Source: Azospirillum sp. B506
GTDB lineage: Bacteria; Pseudomonadota; Alphaproteobacteria; Azospirillales; Azospirillaceae
Reading direction: 5' to 3'
NCBI RefSeq assembly: GCF_000333595.1
Contig: NZ_BADK01000729.1
Coordinates: 1-37,966, forward strand
DNA: 37,966 bases
Shown one piece after another: positions 1 through 7,974 of the stretch. The translations under genes and the position numbers were made by a program. Under the pieces are notes generated by a model. It worked only from the letters and a program-made list of their open reading frames with translations, did no database searches and was not told the origin of the DNA. Position 1 is the stretch's first letter; each line of letters begins with the position of its first letter.

Positions 1-444
1 GGAGCTGTTCAAGCAGGATCCATGACGAGGTCAAGGTGCGCCGCATCGTTCTGCACCGTCTGCGGCTCGTGCTTCAACTTGAACCTGTTCCCCAACATCG
101 CCTGCTCGATGGCCTTCTTCCGCGTGCTGCGCCCGGTGTCGGTGAACGAGACCGAGATCCACCACGCCGTCATCACCATGGACGGCGGCCCCGCCGCCGC
201 CAACCGCGCCCGCCTGCGCCTGCACGAGCATTTCCAGGGCCCGATGGGCTTCGGCACGCCCGACGATTCCGAGGCGTGGGAGCGGGTGCAGAAGGGTGCC
301 CAGGCCGGCACCGACCTGTGGATCCTGCTGAACCGCGGCCTGCCCGGCGAGCGCATCACCGAAGACGGCCGCGCCAGCGACGTCAGCGCCGAGACCGGCA
401 TGCGTGCCGCCTACCAGCAATGGAAGAAGCTGATGACGGCGTGA
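1..444 (+). CDS. Aromatic-ring-hydroxylating dioxygenase alpha subunit, C-terminal part (5' end outside window)
   Basis: This is the C-terminal part of a Rieske-type oxygenase large subunit, the component that hydroxylates an aromatic ring at a mononuclear iron. The recognisable stretch begins at NLNLFPN (about base 79) and runs through FFRVLRPVSVNETEIHHAV and LHEHFQGPMGFGTPDD to a TGA stop at 442-444. This matches the end of the catalytic domain in the benzoate/anthranilate/salicylate oxygenase group. The Rieske domain and iron ligands lie upstream of the window. The beta subunit follows after 61 bases. The first roughly 75 bases read poorly in this frame, while the two other frames give protein-like pieces (ELFKQDP, HDEVKVRRI), so the 5' edge may contain a frameshift. 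The exact substrate cannot be told from this fragment. Confidence 0.8.
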   Translation, partial: GAVQAGSMTRSRCAASFCTVCGSCFNLNLFPNIACSMAFFRVLRPVSVNETEIHHAVITMDGGPAAANRARLRLHEHFQGPMGFGTPDDSEAWERVQKGAQAGTDLWILLNRGLPGERITEDGRASDVSAETGMRAAYQQWKKLMTA

Positions 445-505
445 GGGTGAGCCGGGGGTGAAGCCCCCACCCTGCCCCCTCCCCCCAGACTCCCCGGAGA
501 TCCCC

Positions 506-994
506 ATGAACACCCAACTCCTCATCGAGGTCAGCGCCTTCCTCTGGCAGGAGGCCGACATGCTCGACCACCGCGACTACCGGGACTGGCTGGCGCAATG
601 GACCGATGACGGCCTCTACATCGTGCCGATCGACCCGGACGTCGCCTCCGGCCCTGCCGACCTCGCCGACCGGCTGAACTACGCCTATGACGACGCCGAC
701 ATGCGCGCCAAGCGCGTCGCCCGTCTGACCAGCGGCGAGTCCGTCTCGACCCAGCCGGTGTCCCGCACCGTGCGCTCGCTGTCGCGCTTCCGCATCCTGA
801 CCGACGACGGCGCTGCGATCACCGTCCGCGCCGCCCAGCATCTGCGCGAATTCCGCAAGGAGACGCTGCGCGACTACACCGCCGACGTGACCTACGAACT
901 TGCCCGCACGGGCGACGGCTTCCGGCTGAAGGCCAAGATCGTCCGGCTGGTGAACTCCACCGACGCGCTGCACAGCATCGGCTACATCCTCTAA
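506..994 (+). CDS. Aromatic-ring-hydroxylating dioxygenase beta subunit
   Basis: This is a 162-residue small subunit of the ring-hydroxylating oxygenase (NTF2/SnoaL-like fold), which supports the alpha subunit hexamer and has no catalytic metal. The N-terminal FLWQEADMLDHRDYRDWL and the following WTDDGLYIVP are the family's hallmark opening. The central SRTVRSLSRF segment matches the conserved arginine-rich strand. The length is normal for the family. I chose the ATG at 506 because GGAGA lies about 5 bases upstream; an in-frame ATG at 458 would add a proline-rich leader of 16 residues with no family match. The gene lies between the alpha subunit and an SDR gene, as in class IA/IB oxygenase operons. 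Confidence 0.88.
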   Translation: MNTQLLIEVSAFLWQEADMLDHRDYRDWLAQWTDDGLYIVPIDPDVASGPADLADRLNYAYDDADMRAKRVARLTSGESVSTQPVSRTVRSLSRFRILTDDGAAITVRAAQHLREFRKETLRDYTADVTYELARTGDGFRLKAKIVRLVNSTDALHSIGYIL

Positions 995-1008
995 CCGGGA
1001 GCCAAGGG

Positions 1009-1749
1009 ATGGCACAGGTCGTTCTCGTCACCGGCGCGGCCCAGGGGCTGGGCCGGGTCATCGCCGAACAGTTCCTCGCCGCCGGCTACCGCGTCGCCCT
1101 GACCGACGTCGCGGAAGGAGCGGTGCGGGAAGCGGCGGCAGCCCTCGACCCGTCGGGAAACGCCGTTCTGCCGCTGGTTCTCGACGTCACCCGCAAGGCG
1201 GATTTCTCCGCGGCGCTCGACGCCGTGCTGGCCCGCTGGGGGGCGCTGCATGTGGCGGTCAACAATGCGGCGATGACACCGATGACCCCGGTCATGCAGA
1301 TCACGCCGGAGGAATTCGACGCGGTGCTGACCGTCAACCTGCGCGGCACCTTCCTCGGCTGCCAGATGTTCGGCGCCCATCTGGCGAAGGCCGGCTACGG
1401 CCGCATCGTCAACATCGCCTCGCTGGCCGGGCAGAATGGCGGCACCGCATCGGGCGCGCATTACGCCTCCTCCAAGGCCGGCATCCTGACGCTGACCAAG
1501 ATCTTCGCCCGCGAACTGGCGGCCGGCAATGTCACCGTCAACGCCATCGCCCCCGGCCCGATGGAGCTGCCGTCGGTCCGCGCCTCGGTCCCGCCGGAGC
1601 GGCTGGAAACGCTGATCGGCATGATCCCGGTGAAGCGGCTGGGCAACCCCGCCTTCGTCGCCAGAATGGCGGTGGAGCTGGCATCAAGCGACGCGGATTT
1701 CACCACCGGTGCGGCCTGGGACATCAACGGCGGCATCTTCATGCGCTGA
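1009..1749 (+). CDS. SDR-family dehydrogenase (cis-diol dehydrogenase or FabG-like)
   Basis: This is a 246-residue classical short-chain dehydrogenase. The NAD(P)-binding TGAAQGLG motif is at residues 8-15, the NNAA motif at 85-88, the catalytic serine at about 138, and Tyr152-x3-Lys156 in YASSK. All members of the catalytic set are present. A GGGAG ribosome site at 997-1001 precedes the ATG by 7 bases. Its position between oxygenase and reductase genes suggests that it rearomatises the dihydrodiol made by the oxygenase, as BenD-type dehydrogenases do. That role is inferred from neighbours; by sequence alone it could equally be a generic 3-oxoacyl reductase. Confidence 0.85.
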   Translation: MAQVVLVTGAAQGLGRVIAEQFLAAGYRVALTDVAEGAVREAAAALDPSGNAVLPLVLDVTRKADFSAALDAVLARWGALHVAVNNAAMTPMTPVMQITPEEFDAVLTVNLRGTFLGCQMFGAHLAKAGYGRIVNIASLAGQNGGTASGAHYASSKAGILTLTKIFARELAAGNVTVNAIAPGPMELPSVRASVPPERLETLIGMIPVKRLGNPAFVARMAVELASSDADFTTGAAWDINGGIFMR

Positions 1750-1761
1750 GGAAAGACGGTC

Positions 1762-2724
1762 ATGACGACGCAAGACACGCTGATGCTGACGGTGGCCCGC
1801 CGCCGGGTCGAAGGGAACGGGGTGCTGCTGCTGGACCTCGTCGACCGGACCGGCCGGCCGCTGCCCCCCTTCGAGGCCGGGGCGCATGTCGATCTGCATC
1901 TGGCGCCGGGGCTGGTCCGGCAATATTCACTGTGCGGCGACCCGGCCGACCGCAACCGCTACCAGCTGGGCATCCTGCGCGATCCCGCCTCCCGTGGCGG
2001 CTCGGTCGCGGCGCATGAGGGCTTGCAGGAGGGTACGGAGGTCGCGGTCGGCCTGCCGCGCAACCTGTTCCCGCTGGCAACCGATGCCGCCCACTCGCTC
2101 CTGATCGGCGGCGGCATCGGCATCACCCCGATGATCGCCATGGCCCACACCCTGACGGCCTCCGGCGGCAGTTTCGAACTGCACTACTGCGGCCGCAGTC
2201 GCGATGCCTGCGCCTTCCTGGACGAGCTGGCGGCCGCCGCCTTCCGCGACCGCGCCGCCCTGCATCTGGACGACGGCCCGGCCGGCCAGCGCCTGGACCT
2301 CCCCGCCCTGCTCGGTTCCGCAGCCGCCGGCACCCACCTCTATGTCTGCGGCCCGACCGGCTTCATGGACTGGGTGATCGGTGAGGCAATCCGCCTCGGT
2401 CTGCCCGCCGACCGCATCCATCGCGAATATTTCCAGGCCGAGGCCGCCACCGCCGGCGGCAGCTTCGAGGTGGTGGCGCAGCGCAGCGGCAAGTCCGTCC
2501 GGGTGGCGGAGGACGAGACCATCGTCCAGGCGCTGGGCCGCATCGGCATCAAGGTGCAGATGTCCTGTGAGCAAGGCGTGTGCGGTACCTGCCTGTGCAC
2601 GGTGCTGGAGGGTACGCCCGACCACCGCGACGTCTTCCTGACCGACGAGGAGAAGGCCGACAACGACCAGATCCTGCTCTGCTGCTCGCGCGCCCGCACG
2701 GACACGCTCGTCCTCGACATCTGA
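1762..2724 (+). CDS. Oxygenase reductase: FMN/NAD domains plus C-terminal plant-type [2Fe-2S] ferredoxin
   Basis: This 320-residue electron-transfer protein takes electrons from NADH through FMN to a [2Fe-2S] cluster and then to the oxygenase. The order is flavin barrel (RQYSLCG at about 53-59), NAD-binding domain (GGGIGITPM at about 116-124, then YVCGP), and a C-terminal ferredoxin domain. The cluster ligands are Cys269, Cys274, Cys277 and Cys307 (CX4CX2CX29C). This domain order is that of phthalate dioxygenase reductase and VanB, not of BenC, where the ferredoxin is N-terminal. The gene starts 12 bases after the SDR stop, with GAGGAA overlapping that stop as ribosome site. It is the obvious electron donor for the oxygenase encoded just upstream. 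Confidence 0.9.
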   Translation: MTTQDTLMLTVARRRVEGNGVLLLDLVDRTGRPLPPFEAGAHVDLHLAPGLVRQYSLCGDPADRNRYQLGILRDPASRGGSVAAHEGLQEGTEVAVGLPRNLFPLATDAAHSLLIGGGIGITPMIAMAHTLTASGGSFELHYCGRSRDACAFLDELAAAAFRDRAALHLDDGPAGQRLDLPALLGSAAAGTHLYVCGPTGFMDWVIGEAIRLGLPADRIHREYFQAEAATAGGSFEVVAQRSGKSVRVAEDETIVQALGRIGIKVQMSCEQGVCGTCLCTVLEGTPDHRDVFLTDEEKADNDQILLCCSRARTDTLVLDI

Positions 2725-2740
2725 GATTAAGGACACTCCC

Positions 2741-3265
2741 ATGGTTGAGGTTTCCCGCTTCCGCAACGGCATGTCGATGCTGACCGGCGCCGTGAACATC
2801 GTCACCACCGCCGGTCCCGGCGGCCGGGCCGGCTTCACCGCCACCGCGGTGTGCAGCGTGACCGACCAGCCGCCGACCCTGCTGGTCTGCCTGAACCAGT
2901 CCTCCTTCGTGCATCAGGCCTTCACCACCAACGGCGTGCTGTGCGTCAACCCGCTCTGCGGCGGGCAACAGTCGCTGTCGGAGGTCTTCTCCAACCGCGG
3001 CCTGTCGGCCGACGAACGGTTCGCCCATGCCGACTGGACCAGCCTGGAGACCGGCAGCCCGGCGCTGGCCGGCGCGCTGGTCAATTTCGACTGCCGCATC
3101 GTCGACACCCACACGGTCGGCACCCACAGCGTCTTCTATTGCCAGGTCGTCGACATCCGCCAGCGCGCGGCCGGCCCGGAGGGGGCGACGGACGACCATC
3201 TCGGCCTCGTCTACTTCAACCGCTCCTATCACCGGCTGGGCGACGCCTCGCGCGCGCTGCCCTGA
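2741..3265 (+). CDS. Flavin reductase-like protein (HpaC/DIM6 family)
   Basis: This 174-residue protein has the flavin reductase-like fold. [21 protein letters not shown] (here about residues 31-51) is the conserved flavin-binding stretch, and [14 protein letters not shown] near residue 130 is the second family motif. Such proteins make free reduced flavin from NAD(P)H for two-component monooxygenases. The operon already contains a dedicated oxygenase reductase and no flavin-dependent monooxygenase is visible in the window, so its partner is unknown and may lie upstream. AAGGA at about 2729-2733 precedes the ATG at 2741. Confidence 0.82.
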   Translation: MVEVSRFRNGMSMLTGAVNIVTTAGPGGRAGFTATAVCSVTDQPPTLLVCLNQSSFVHQAFTTNGVLCVNPLCGGQQSLSEVFSNRGLSADERFAHADWTSLETGSPALAGALVNFDCRIVDTHTVGTHSVFYCQVVDIRQRAAGPEGATDDHLGLVYFNRSYHRLGDASRALP

Positions 3266-3299
3266 TCCTCACCACCCAGAACGGGGAGACCGACCCGGC

Positions 3300-3869
3300 A
3301 TGGACGCCATCCGCATCATCAAGGACGAGCATTTCGCCATCGCCGCGGTGCTGCACGCCCTGCGCCACCAGATCCGCGCCATCCGCGGCGGGGCGGCTCC
3401 CGACTTCCCGCTGCTGGGCGCCATACTCGACTACATCGTCAGCTATCCCGATCGCTGGCATCACCCGAAGGAGGACCGTTTCCTTTTCGCCGCCGTCCGC
3501 CGCCGCGCGCCGGAGGCCGAAGCCCTACTTGGCAGACTGGAACGGGAACACGCGCTCGGCTACCCGATGATCGAGACGCTGAAACGCCAACTGGTGTGCT
3601 TTCAGGCCGGCGACGATGGCGCGGCGGAGGATTTCTTCGCCACCGCAGAGCGCTACGCCGCTCTGGAATACGCCCATCTCCAGACGGAGGAGCAGCAGCT
3701 TCTCCCCCTGGCAGAACGGGTTCTGACGGACGGAGACTGGCGCGAGATCGACGCCGCCTTCCGCGAGAACGACAATCCCCTGTTCGGCATCAAGCCGAAG
3801 GAAGAGGCCGAACACCTCTACCAGCGCATCCTGGAGCTGGCGCCGCCGCCCATCGGTTACGGACGATAG
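3300..3869 (+). CDS. Hemerythrin-like (HHE) di-iron protein
   Basis: This 189-residue helical protein carries the hemerythrin metal-ligand pattern: His11 (KDEH), His54/His55 with Glu58 (HHPKED), His84 (REH) and His126 with Glu130 (HLQTE). Proteins of this family bind a non-haem di-iron centre and handle O2, NO or iron; some act as stress or oxygen sensors. The start at 3300 has GGGGAG upstream; a longer in-frame reading begins inside the flavin reductase gene and its extra sequence has no family match. It is the last gene of the dioxygenase operon, 34 bases after the flavin reductase, and a strong hairpin follows its stop. A link to oxygen supply for the oxygenase is inference. Confidence 0.85.
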   Translation: MDAIRIIKDEHFAIAAVLHALRHQIRAIRGGAAPDFPLLGAILDYIVSYPDRWHHPKEDRFLFAAVRRRAPEAEALLGRLEREHALGYPMIETLKRQLVCFQAGDDGAAEDFFATAERYAALEYAHLQTEEQQLLPLAERVLTDGDWREIDAAFRENDNPLFGIKPKEEAEHLYQRILELAPPPIGYGR

Positions 3870-3872
3870 CGA

Positions 3873-3902
3873 GGGCCGGGTTCGGCCCGCCGGACCCGGC
3901 CC
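3873..3902. terminator. Strong GC-rich hairpin between convergent operons
   Basis: The stem pairs 3873-3885 with 3890-3902 (13 bp including one T·G pair) around a 4-base loop CCCG. It starts 3 bases after the hemerythrin stop and lies between genes that converge (+ strand ending 3869, - strand ending 4008). No T-run follows on either strand, so it may stop transcription weakly or protect 3' ends. Confidence 0.55.
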
Positions 3903-4007
3903 CGCATGGAACCCCCGACAAACCCGGCGTGTGTGGATGCCCCCGGTTAAGCGAGAGAAATCTTCCGACACTGCGCGGCATGCATGAAGCGGACCCGGCG
4001 GTCAGGC

Positions 4008-5147
4008 TCAACCTTGGATGGGCCGACGCGGGCAGCTCGTCAGCAGGCATGGCGCGGCTTCGGTCACGAGAACGGTCTCGCTCACGGCAACGCCGCGCGC
4101 CGATGCGTACATGTGAAACACCTGTCCCGGTTCCAGAACGAAGTCGGCGGCAGGATGGAAGGACTGCGAGAAGTCACTCGGCCGCGGCGTGCGGGCGTAG
4201 AGGCCCATGCTGTAGCCGGTGACGTTGCCGTAGTCAGCCCGCAGCCCGGCGGCCAGCACCGCCGTCCGCAACAGGGCATCGACATCGCGGGCCAGAGCGC
4301 CCGGCTGCATGGCGGCGATCTGCCGGTCCTGAAGCGCTGCCAACCGCCGGAAGGTCTCGCGCGCTTCGACCGGCGGCGTGCCGACGAAGACCGGCCGCAT
4401 CAGCCTGGCTCCGTAATTCCCCACCCGTGGGGTCAGCTCGACATGCAGGATGTCGCCCGGCATCAGCGTCCGGTCGAGGCCGCTGCCGTGCAGGAAATCG
4501 ACATCGCTGCCGCTTCCATGGCCGCCCGACACCAGGATCGGCCCCGGACCGCCATCGTCGGCGCCGAGCCGGAGCTGCGCCGCCGCCGCCATCGCCGCCA
4601 CCTCCCGCACCGTCGAACCGGGATGGACATGGCCTTCCAGCCCAAGCATGCAGCGGTCGGCGATGGCCGCAGCCGCCGCGATGGCGTCGATCTCGTCGAC
4701 GAACTTGCAGGCGCGCAGACAGTCGCTCAACCCCGGCAGCCGGACGAAGCGGGCTTTGGGGAGCAATTCCGCAAGCCGCTGCGCGGTGGCGACGGTGTGG
4801 CCGTAGGACATCGGATCGACGCCGATCCGCGCACCGGCGAGGCCGCGTGCGGCGAGGGCCTTCGCCACCGCGCCATGCGGGTCCTCGTGGTCGTCGAATG
4901 TCGCCACCTCGTCGAACCACACCCCGGAGCGGCAGGGCCCGGCGTCGATGGAGCGCAGGACGAAGCAGGGGTCGCCGTCCATCGGCACGATGACGGCGCG
5001 GTAGAGCGTTTCCGACACGGTGTAGCCGCTGATCCAGGCGATCAGCTCGGCATGATCCGCCAGGACGGCATCGCAGCCCTGGGCCGCCATGGCATCGCGC
5101 AGCCGGGCCATCCGCGGCGCGAAGCGCTCCGCTGCCGAGCCGGTCAT
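4008..5147 (-). CDS. M24-family 'pita-bread' hydrolase, creatinase/Xaa-Pro peptidase-like
   Basis: This 379-residue protein has the creatinase-like N-terminal domain (about 10-145) followed by the M24 catalytic domain (about 160-370). The ATG at 5147 overlaps the upstream M20 stop by 4 bases (ATGA). The C-terminal domain keeps the His of SGGHGSGSDVDFLH (His220) and the late Glu357 in VSETVLVTE. The two aspartates that bind metal in true Xaa-Pro peptidases are not seen: GDILHVELTP has Glu237, and the next segment reads GARLMRP. The usual HGIG motif is also missing, as in metal-free creatinase. It is therefore better called an amidinohydrolase/amidohydrolase-like M24 protein than a prolidase. 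It is the last gene of the peptide-type ABC operon. Confidence 0.75.
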   Translation of the reverse strand: MTGSAAERFAPRMARLRDAMAAQGCDAVLADHAELIAWISGYTVSETLYRAVIVPMDGDPCFVLRSIDAGPCRSGVWFDEVATFDDHEDPHGAVAKALAARGLAGARIGVDPMSYGHTVATAQRLAELLPKARFVRLPGLSDCLRACKFVDEIDAIAAAAAIADRCMLGLEGHVHPGSTVREVAAMAAAAQLRLGADDGGPGPILVSGGHGSGSDVDFLHGSGLDRTLMPGDILHVELTPRVGNYGARLMRPVFVGTPPVEARETFRRLAALQDRQIAAMQPGALARDVDALLRTAVLAAGLRADYGNVTGYSMGLYARTPRPSDFSQSFHPAADFVLEPGQVFHMYASARGVAVSETVLVTEAAPCLLTSCPRRPIQG

Positions 5148-6370
5148 TCGCGAGGCTCCACGCCGCAGATCTCCAGGATGGTCAGCATGTAGACACGGAT
5201 CATGTCGAGATAGTCGTCGATGTCGACCCGCTCGTCCGGCATGGTGTTGTAGCGCCCTCCCGGACCGCAGACGACGCCCTCCATGCCGCCGGAATGCTGC
5301 AGGTGGCCGGCGTCGGTGCCGTAGAAGCCGGGCGGGGTGATGGCGCCGGTCGGCTGGTCGGTGCCGCGCACCTTGCGGTAGGCTCGGTTCACTGCCTGTA
5401 CGATCGGGCTGTCCTTCGCCACCTCGAAGGTCGGCATGGTCGGGGTGCCGCCGCGGTCCTCGGAGAAGACGCTGGCCTTCAGGCCGGGGAAGCGCGCCTC
5501 CAGCGCGTCCAGCTCGCGCCGCAGATCGGCCAGCGCCCCCTGCTCGCTCTGGCCGGTGGCGTAGCGGGCCGAGCCCTTGATCCGCACGAAGTCGGCGACC
5601 TGCGGCGAGCGCCACTCGTGCAGTTCCTTGCCCAGAGCGCCGTGGACGACGCCGACATGGACGCGGTTGATCGTCGCGTGCTCCGGCGACTTGGCACCGG
5701 ACAGGGCCAGCGCATTCAACCGCGGGATCAGGTCGCAGGCGGCGACGACGGCGTCGACCGCCTCCTCGCGCTTGGACAGGTGGCGGGTGTCGCCGACCAG
5801 CTCGATGACGAAGCTCAGCGCCGCCGCGTGCATCGTCATCGCCTGGAGGTCGGTCGGCTCGCTGTTGATGAAGCAGTCGGCGCGCAGCCCCTGCTCCATC
5901 AGCGCCAGCGTGCCGACGCCGCCCTGAAGCTCGCCCACCACATAGGTCAGGATGACGTCGCCGCGCAGCTTCACCCCGGCGTCCATCAGGGTCTTGACCG
6001 CGCAGAAATAGGCGGCGTCGCCCGCCTTCATGTTGGAACAGCCGATGCCGTAGATGAACTTGTCGTCGATCTTGCCGCCCCAGGGATCGACGGTCCAGCC
6101 CTCCGTCACCGGGTTGGTGTCGATGTGGCCGTTGAACAGCAGGCTCTTGCCGCCGCCGGTGCCGCGCCAGCGGCCGACGGCATTCACCCGCCCGCCGGGC
6201 ACCGGCGTCAGCTCCGCCTCCAGCCCGAGGGACGACATGGAGGCGGCCATGAAGCGGGCCAGCTCGCGCTCGCCTTCGGTCTGGCTGTAGCTCTTGTGCT
6301 GAACCATGCGGGCCAGGAAGGCGAGGGCCGCATCGGTGTCGAGCCGGGCGAGAATCTCTGCGGTGTCCAT
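5144..6370 (-). CDS. M20-family amidohydrolase/deacylase with atypical metal site
   Basis: This 408-residue protein is in the ArgE/DapE/carboxypeptidase G2 family, whose members cleave amide bonds of acylated amino acids or peptides with a two-metal centre. His82-x-Asp84 (GHIDTNP), Glu147 (VVGELQGG) and Glu171 (SEPTD) align with conserved positions. Other ligands are changed: GCSNMKAG has Asn113 where a bridging Asp is normal, Leu148 replaces the second Glu of the DEE motif, and the C-terminal His of H-x-P-D-E is missing (NTMPDE at 375-380). It lies 17 bases after the double ATPase gene and overlaps the M24 gene by 4 bases. It may have altered metal use or be a specialised subfamily; it looks intact and not decayed. 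Confidence 0.82.
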   Translation of the reverse strand: MDTAEILARLDTDAALAFLARMVQHKSYSQTEGERELARFMAASMSSLGLEAELTPVPGGRVNAVGRWRGTGGGKSLLFNGHIDTNPVTEGWTVDPWGGKIDDKFIYGIGCSNMKAGDAAYFCAVKTLMDAGVKLRGDVILTYVVGELQGGVGTLALMEQGLRADCFINSEPTDLQAMTMHAAALSFVIELVGDTRHLSKREEAVDAVVAACDLIPRLNALALSGAKSPEHATINRVHVGVVHGALGKELHEWRSPQVADFVRIKGSARYATGQSEQGALADLRRELDALEARFPGLKASVFSEDRGGTPTMPTFEVAKDSPIVQAVNRAYRKVRGTDQPTGAITPPGFYGTDAGHLQHSGGMEGVVCGPGGRYNTMPDERVDIDDYLDMIRVYMLTILEICGVEPRE

Positions 6371-6387
6371 GGGGAGTTCCTAAGGGG

Positions 6388-7974
6388 TCAGCCGACGGGG
6401 GTCGGCGAGGCGGCCATCAGGTCGCGCGTGTAGGGGTGGACATGGTCGGCATCGACCGCGTCGATGGGCAGCAGGTCGACCAGCTCGCCCCGGCGCATCA
6501 CGGCGATGCGGTGGGCGATCTGGCGGATCAGGTTGATGTCGTGGGTGATGAAGAGATAGGCGGCCCCGGTCTCCGCCCGCAGCGCCAGCAGCAGCTCGAT
6601 GATCGAGGCCTGGACCGAGACGTCGAGCGGGGCAGTGATCTCGTCGCAGATGACCAGCGAAGGCTTGGCGGCGAAGGCGCGGGCGATGGCGACACGCTGC
6701 TTCTCGCCGCCGGAAAGCTGGTGCGGCCAGCGCGTGGCGTAGGCGGCCGGCAGCCGCACCTGCTCCAGCAGCCGGCCGATCTCGGCGTTCAGGTCGGTCG
6801 CACCCGTGCCGAACAGCTTCAGCGGGCGCGACAGAATCTCGCCCACCGTCTGGCGCGGGTTCAGCGAGCCGTCGGGATGCTGGAAGACGATCTGCACCGC
6901 GCGGCGGTAGGCGCCGTCCATGTCGCGGGCCGAAGCGATCGGCCGGCCGTCGAAGCGGATGCCGCCGGAAAACTCGGCCAGCCCGGTCAGCGCCCGCGCG
7001 ATGGAGGATTTGCCGGAGCCGGACTCGCCGACGATGCCCAGGATCTCGCCGGCCTTGATATCGAAGCCGACCGCGTGGGTCGCCGGCGGCGGGGGCGGAC
7101 GGAACAGGCGCGGGCGGGCGTAGCGAACCGAAACCGCCTCGGCAGCGAGCAGGACGCGGTCGCCCGGCCGGTCATGGACCAACCGGTTTTCCGGGCGCGG
7201 CACCGCCGCCACCAGTTTGCGCGTCTCATCGTGGGCGGGGCGGGCGAAGATCGAGGCGGCCGGCGCCTCTTCCACCAGCCGGCCCTTCTTCATCACCGCC
7301 ACCCGGTCGGCGACGCGCGAGACCAGGGCGAGGTCGTGCGAGATGTAGAGCGCCGCCACCCCGGTCTCGGCGCGCAGCCGGGCGAACAGGTCGAGGATGC
7401 GGGCGCCGGTGATGACGTCGAGCGCCGTGGTCGGCTCGTCGAAGACGATCAGTTCCGGCCGGCAGCCGAAGGCGGTGGCGATCAGGATGCGCTGCTTCTC
7501 GCCGCCCGAGATTTCGTGCGGATAGCGCCGCATCAGCGCCTCGGGGTCGCGCAGCTCGACATGGCCCAGCAGTTCGAGCGCCAGCTCCCAGGCGGCGCGC
7601 CGGGTCAGGCCGCGGCTGTTGACCAGCGTTTCCGTCACCTGCCGGCCGACGGTCAGCGTCGGGTTCAGCGCGGTCGAGGGATCCTGGAACACCATGCCGA
7701 TGCGCCGGCCGCGGATGCGGGTCAGCGCACGCGGCGGCAGGCTGCGCAGGTCGGTTTCGCCGAGCCGGATGGTGCCGGACAGTTCGCGGGCGTTCTTCGG
7801 CAGGTGACGCATGATCGCCCAGGCCAGCGTGCTCTTGCCCGAGCCGGATTCGCCGACCAGCCCCAGCACCTCGCCCGGCGCGATGTCGAGGCTGATGTCC
7901 TGCAGGACGCGCAGCGGACGGCTGCCGGTGAGGTAATCCAGCGTATAGTCGCGCAATGAGAGGACTGCGGTCAT
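6388..7974 (-). CDS. ABC transporter double ATPase (fused DppD-DppF type)
   Basis: This single 528-residue polypeptide carries both nucleotide-binding domains of a peptide/nickel ABC importer. Domain 1 has Walker A GESGSGKST (41-49), signature ISGGEKQRI (155-163), Walker B LIVFDEP (175-181) and the switch His213. Domain 2 has Walker A GESGSGKSS (316-324), signature LSGGEKQRV (420-428), Walker B LVICDE (440-445) and His478. A proline-rich linker lies near 290-300. In most Dpp/Opp systems these are two genes; fusion occurs in several proteobacterial systems. The ATG at 7974 overlaps the permease stop by 4 bases; a longer in-frame reading to 8124 would run deep into the permease gene. The protein energises import by the two permeases encoded upstream. 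Confidence 0.92.
   Translation of the reverse strand: MTAVLSLRDYTLDYLTGSRPLRVLQDISLDIAPGEVLGLVGESGSGKSTLAWAIMRHLPKNARELSGTIRLGETDLRSLPPRALTRIRGRRIGMVFQDPSTALNPTLTVGRQVTETLVNSRGLTRRAAWELALELLGHVELRDPEALMRRYPHEISGGEKQRILIATAFGCRPELIVFDEPTTALDVITGARILDLFARLRAETGVAALYISHDLALVSRVADRVAVMKKGRLVEEAPAASIFARPAHDETRKLVAAVPRPENRLVHDRPGDRVLLAAEAVSVRYARPRLFRPPPPPATHAVGFDIKAGEILGIVGESGSGKSSIARALTGLAEFSGGIRFDGRPIASARDMDGAYRRAVQIVFQHPDGSLNPRQTVGEILSRPLKLFGTGATDLNAEIGRLLEQVRLPAAYATRWPHQLSGGEKQRVAIARAFAAKPSLVICDEITAPLDVSVQASIIELLLALRAETGAAYLFITHDINLIRQIAHRIAVMRRGELVDLLPIDAVDADHVHPYTRDLMAASPTPVG

Noticed and set aside
4008-5147. Ectoine hydrolase (DoeA) as identity of the M24 protein
   Set aside because: The M24 family fits, but no DoeB, DoeC, DoeD or other ectoine genes are near, and the operon has M20 partners and a Dpp transporter instead.
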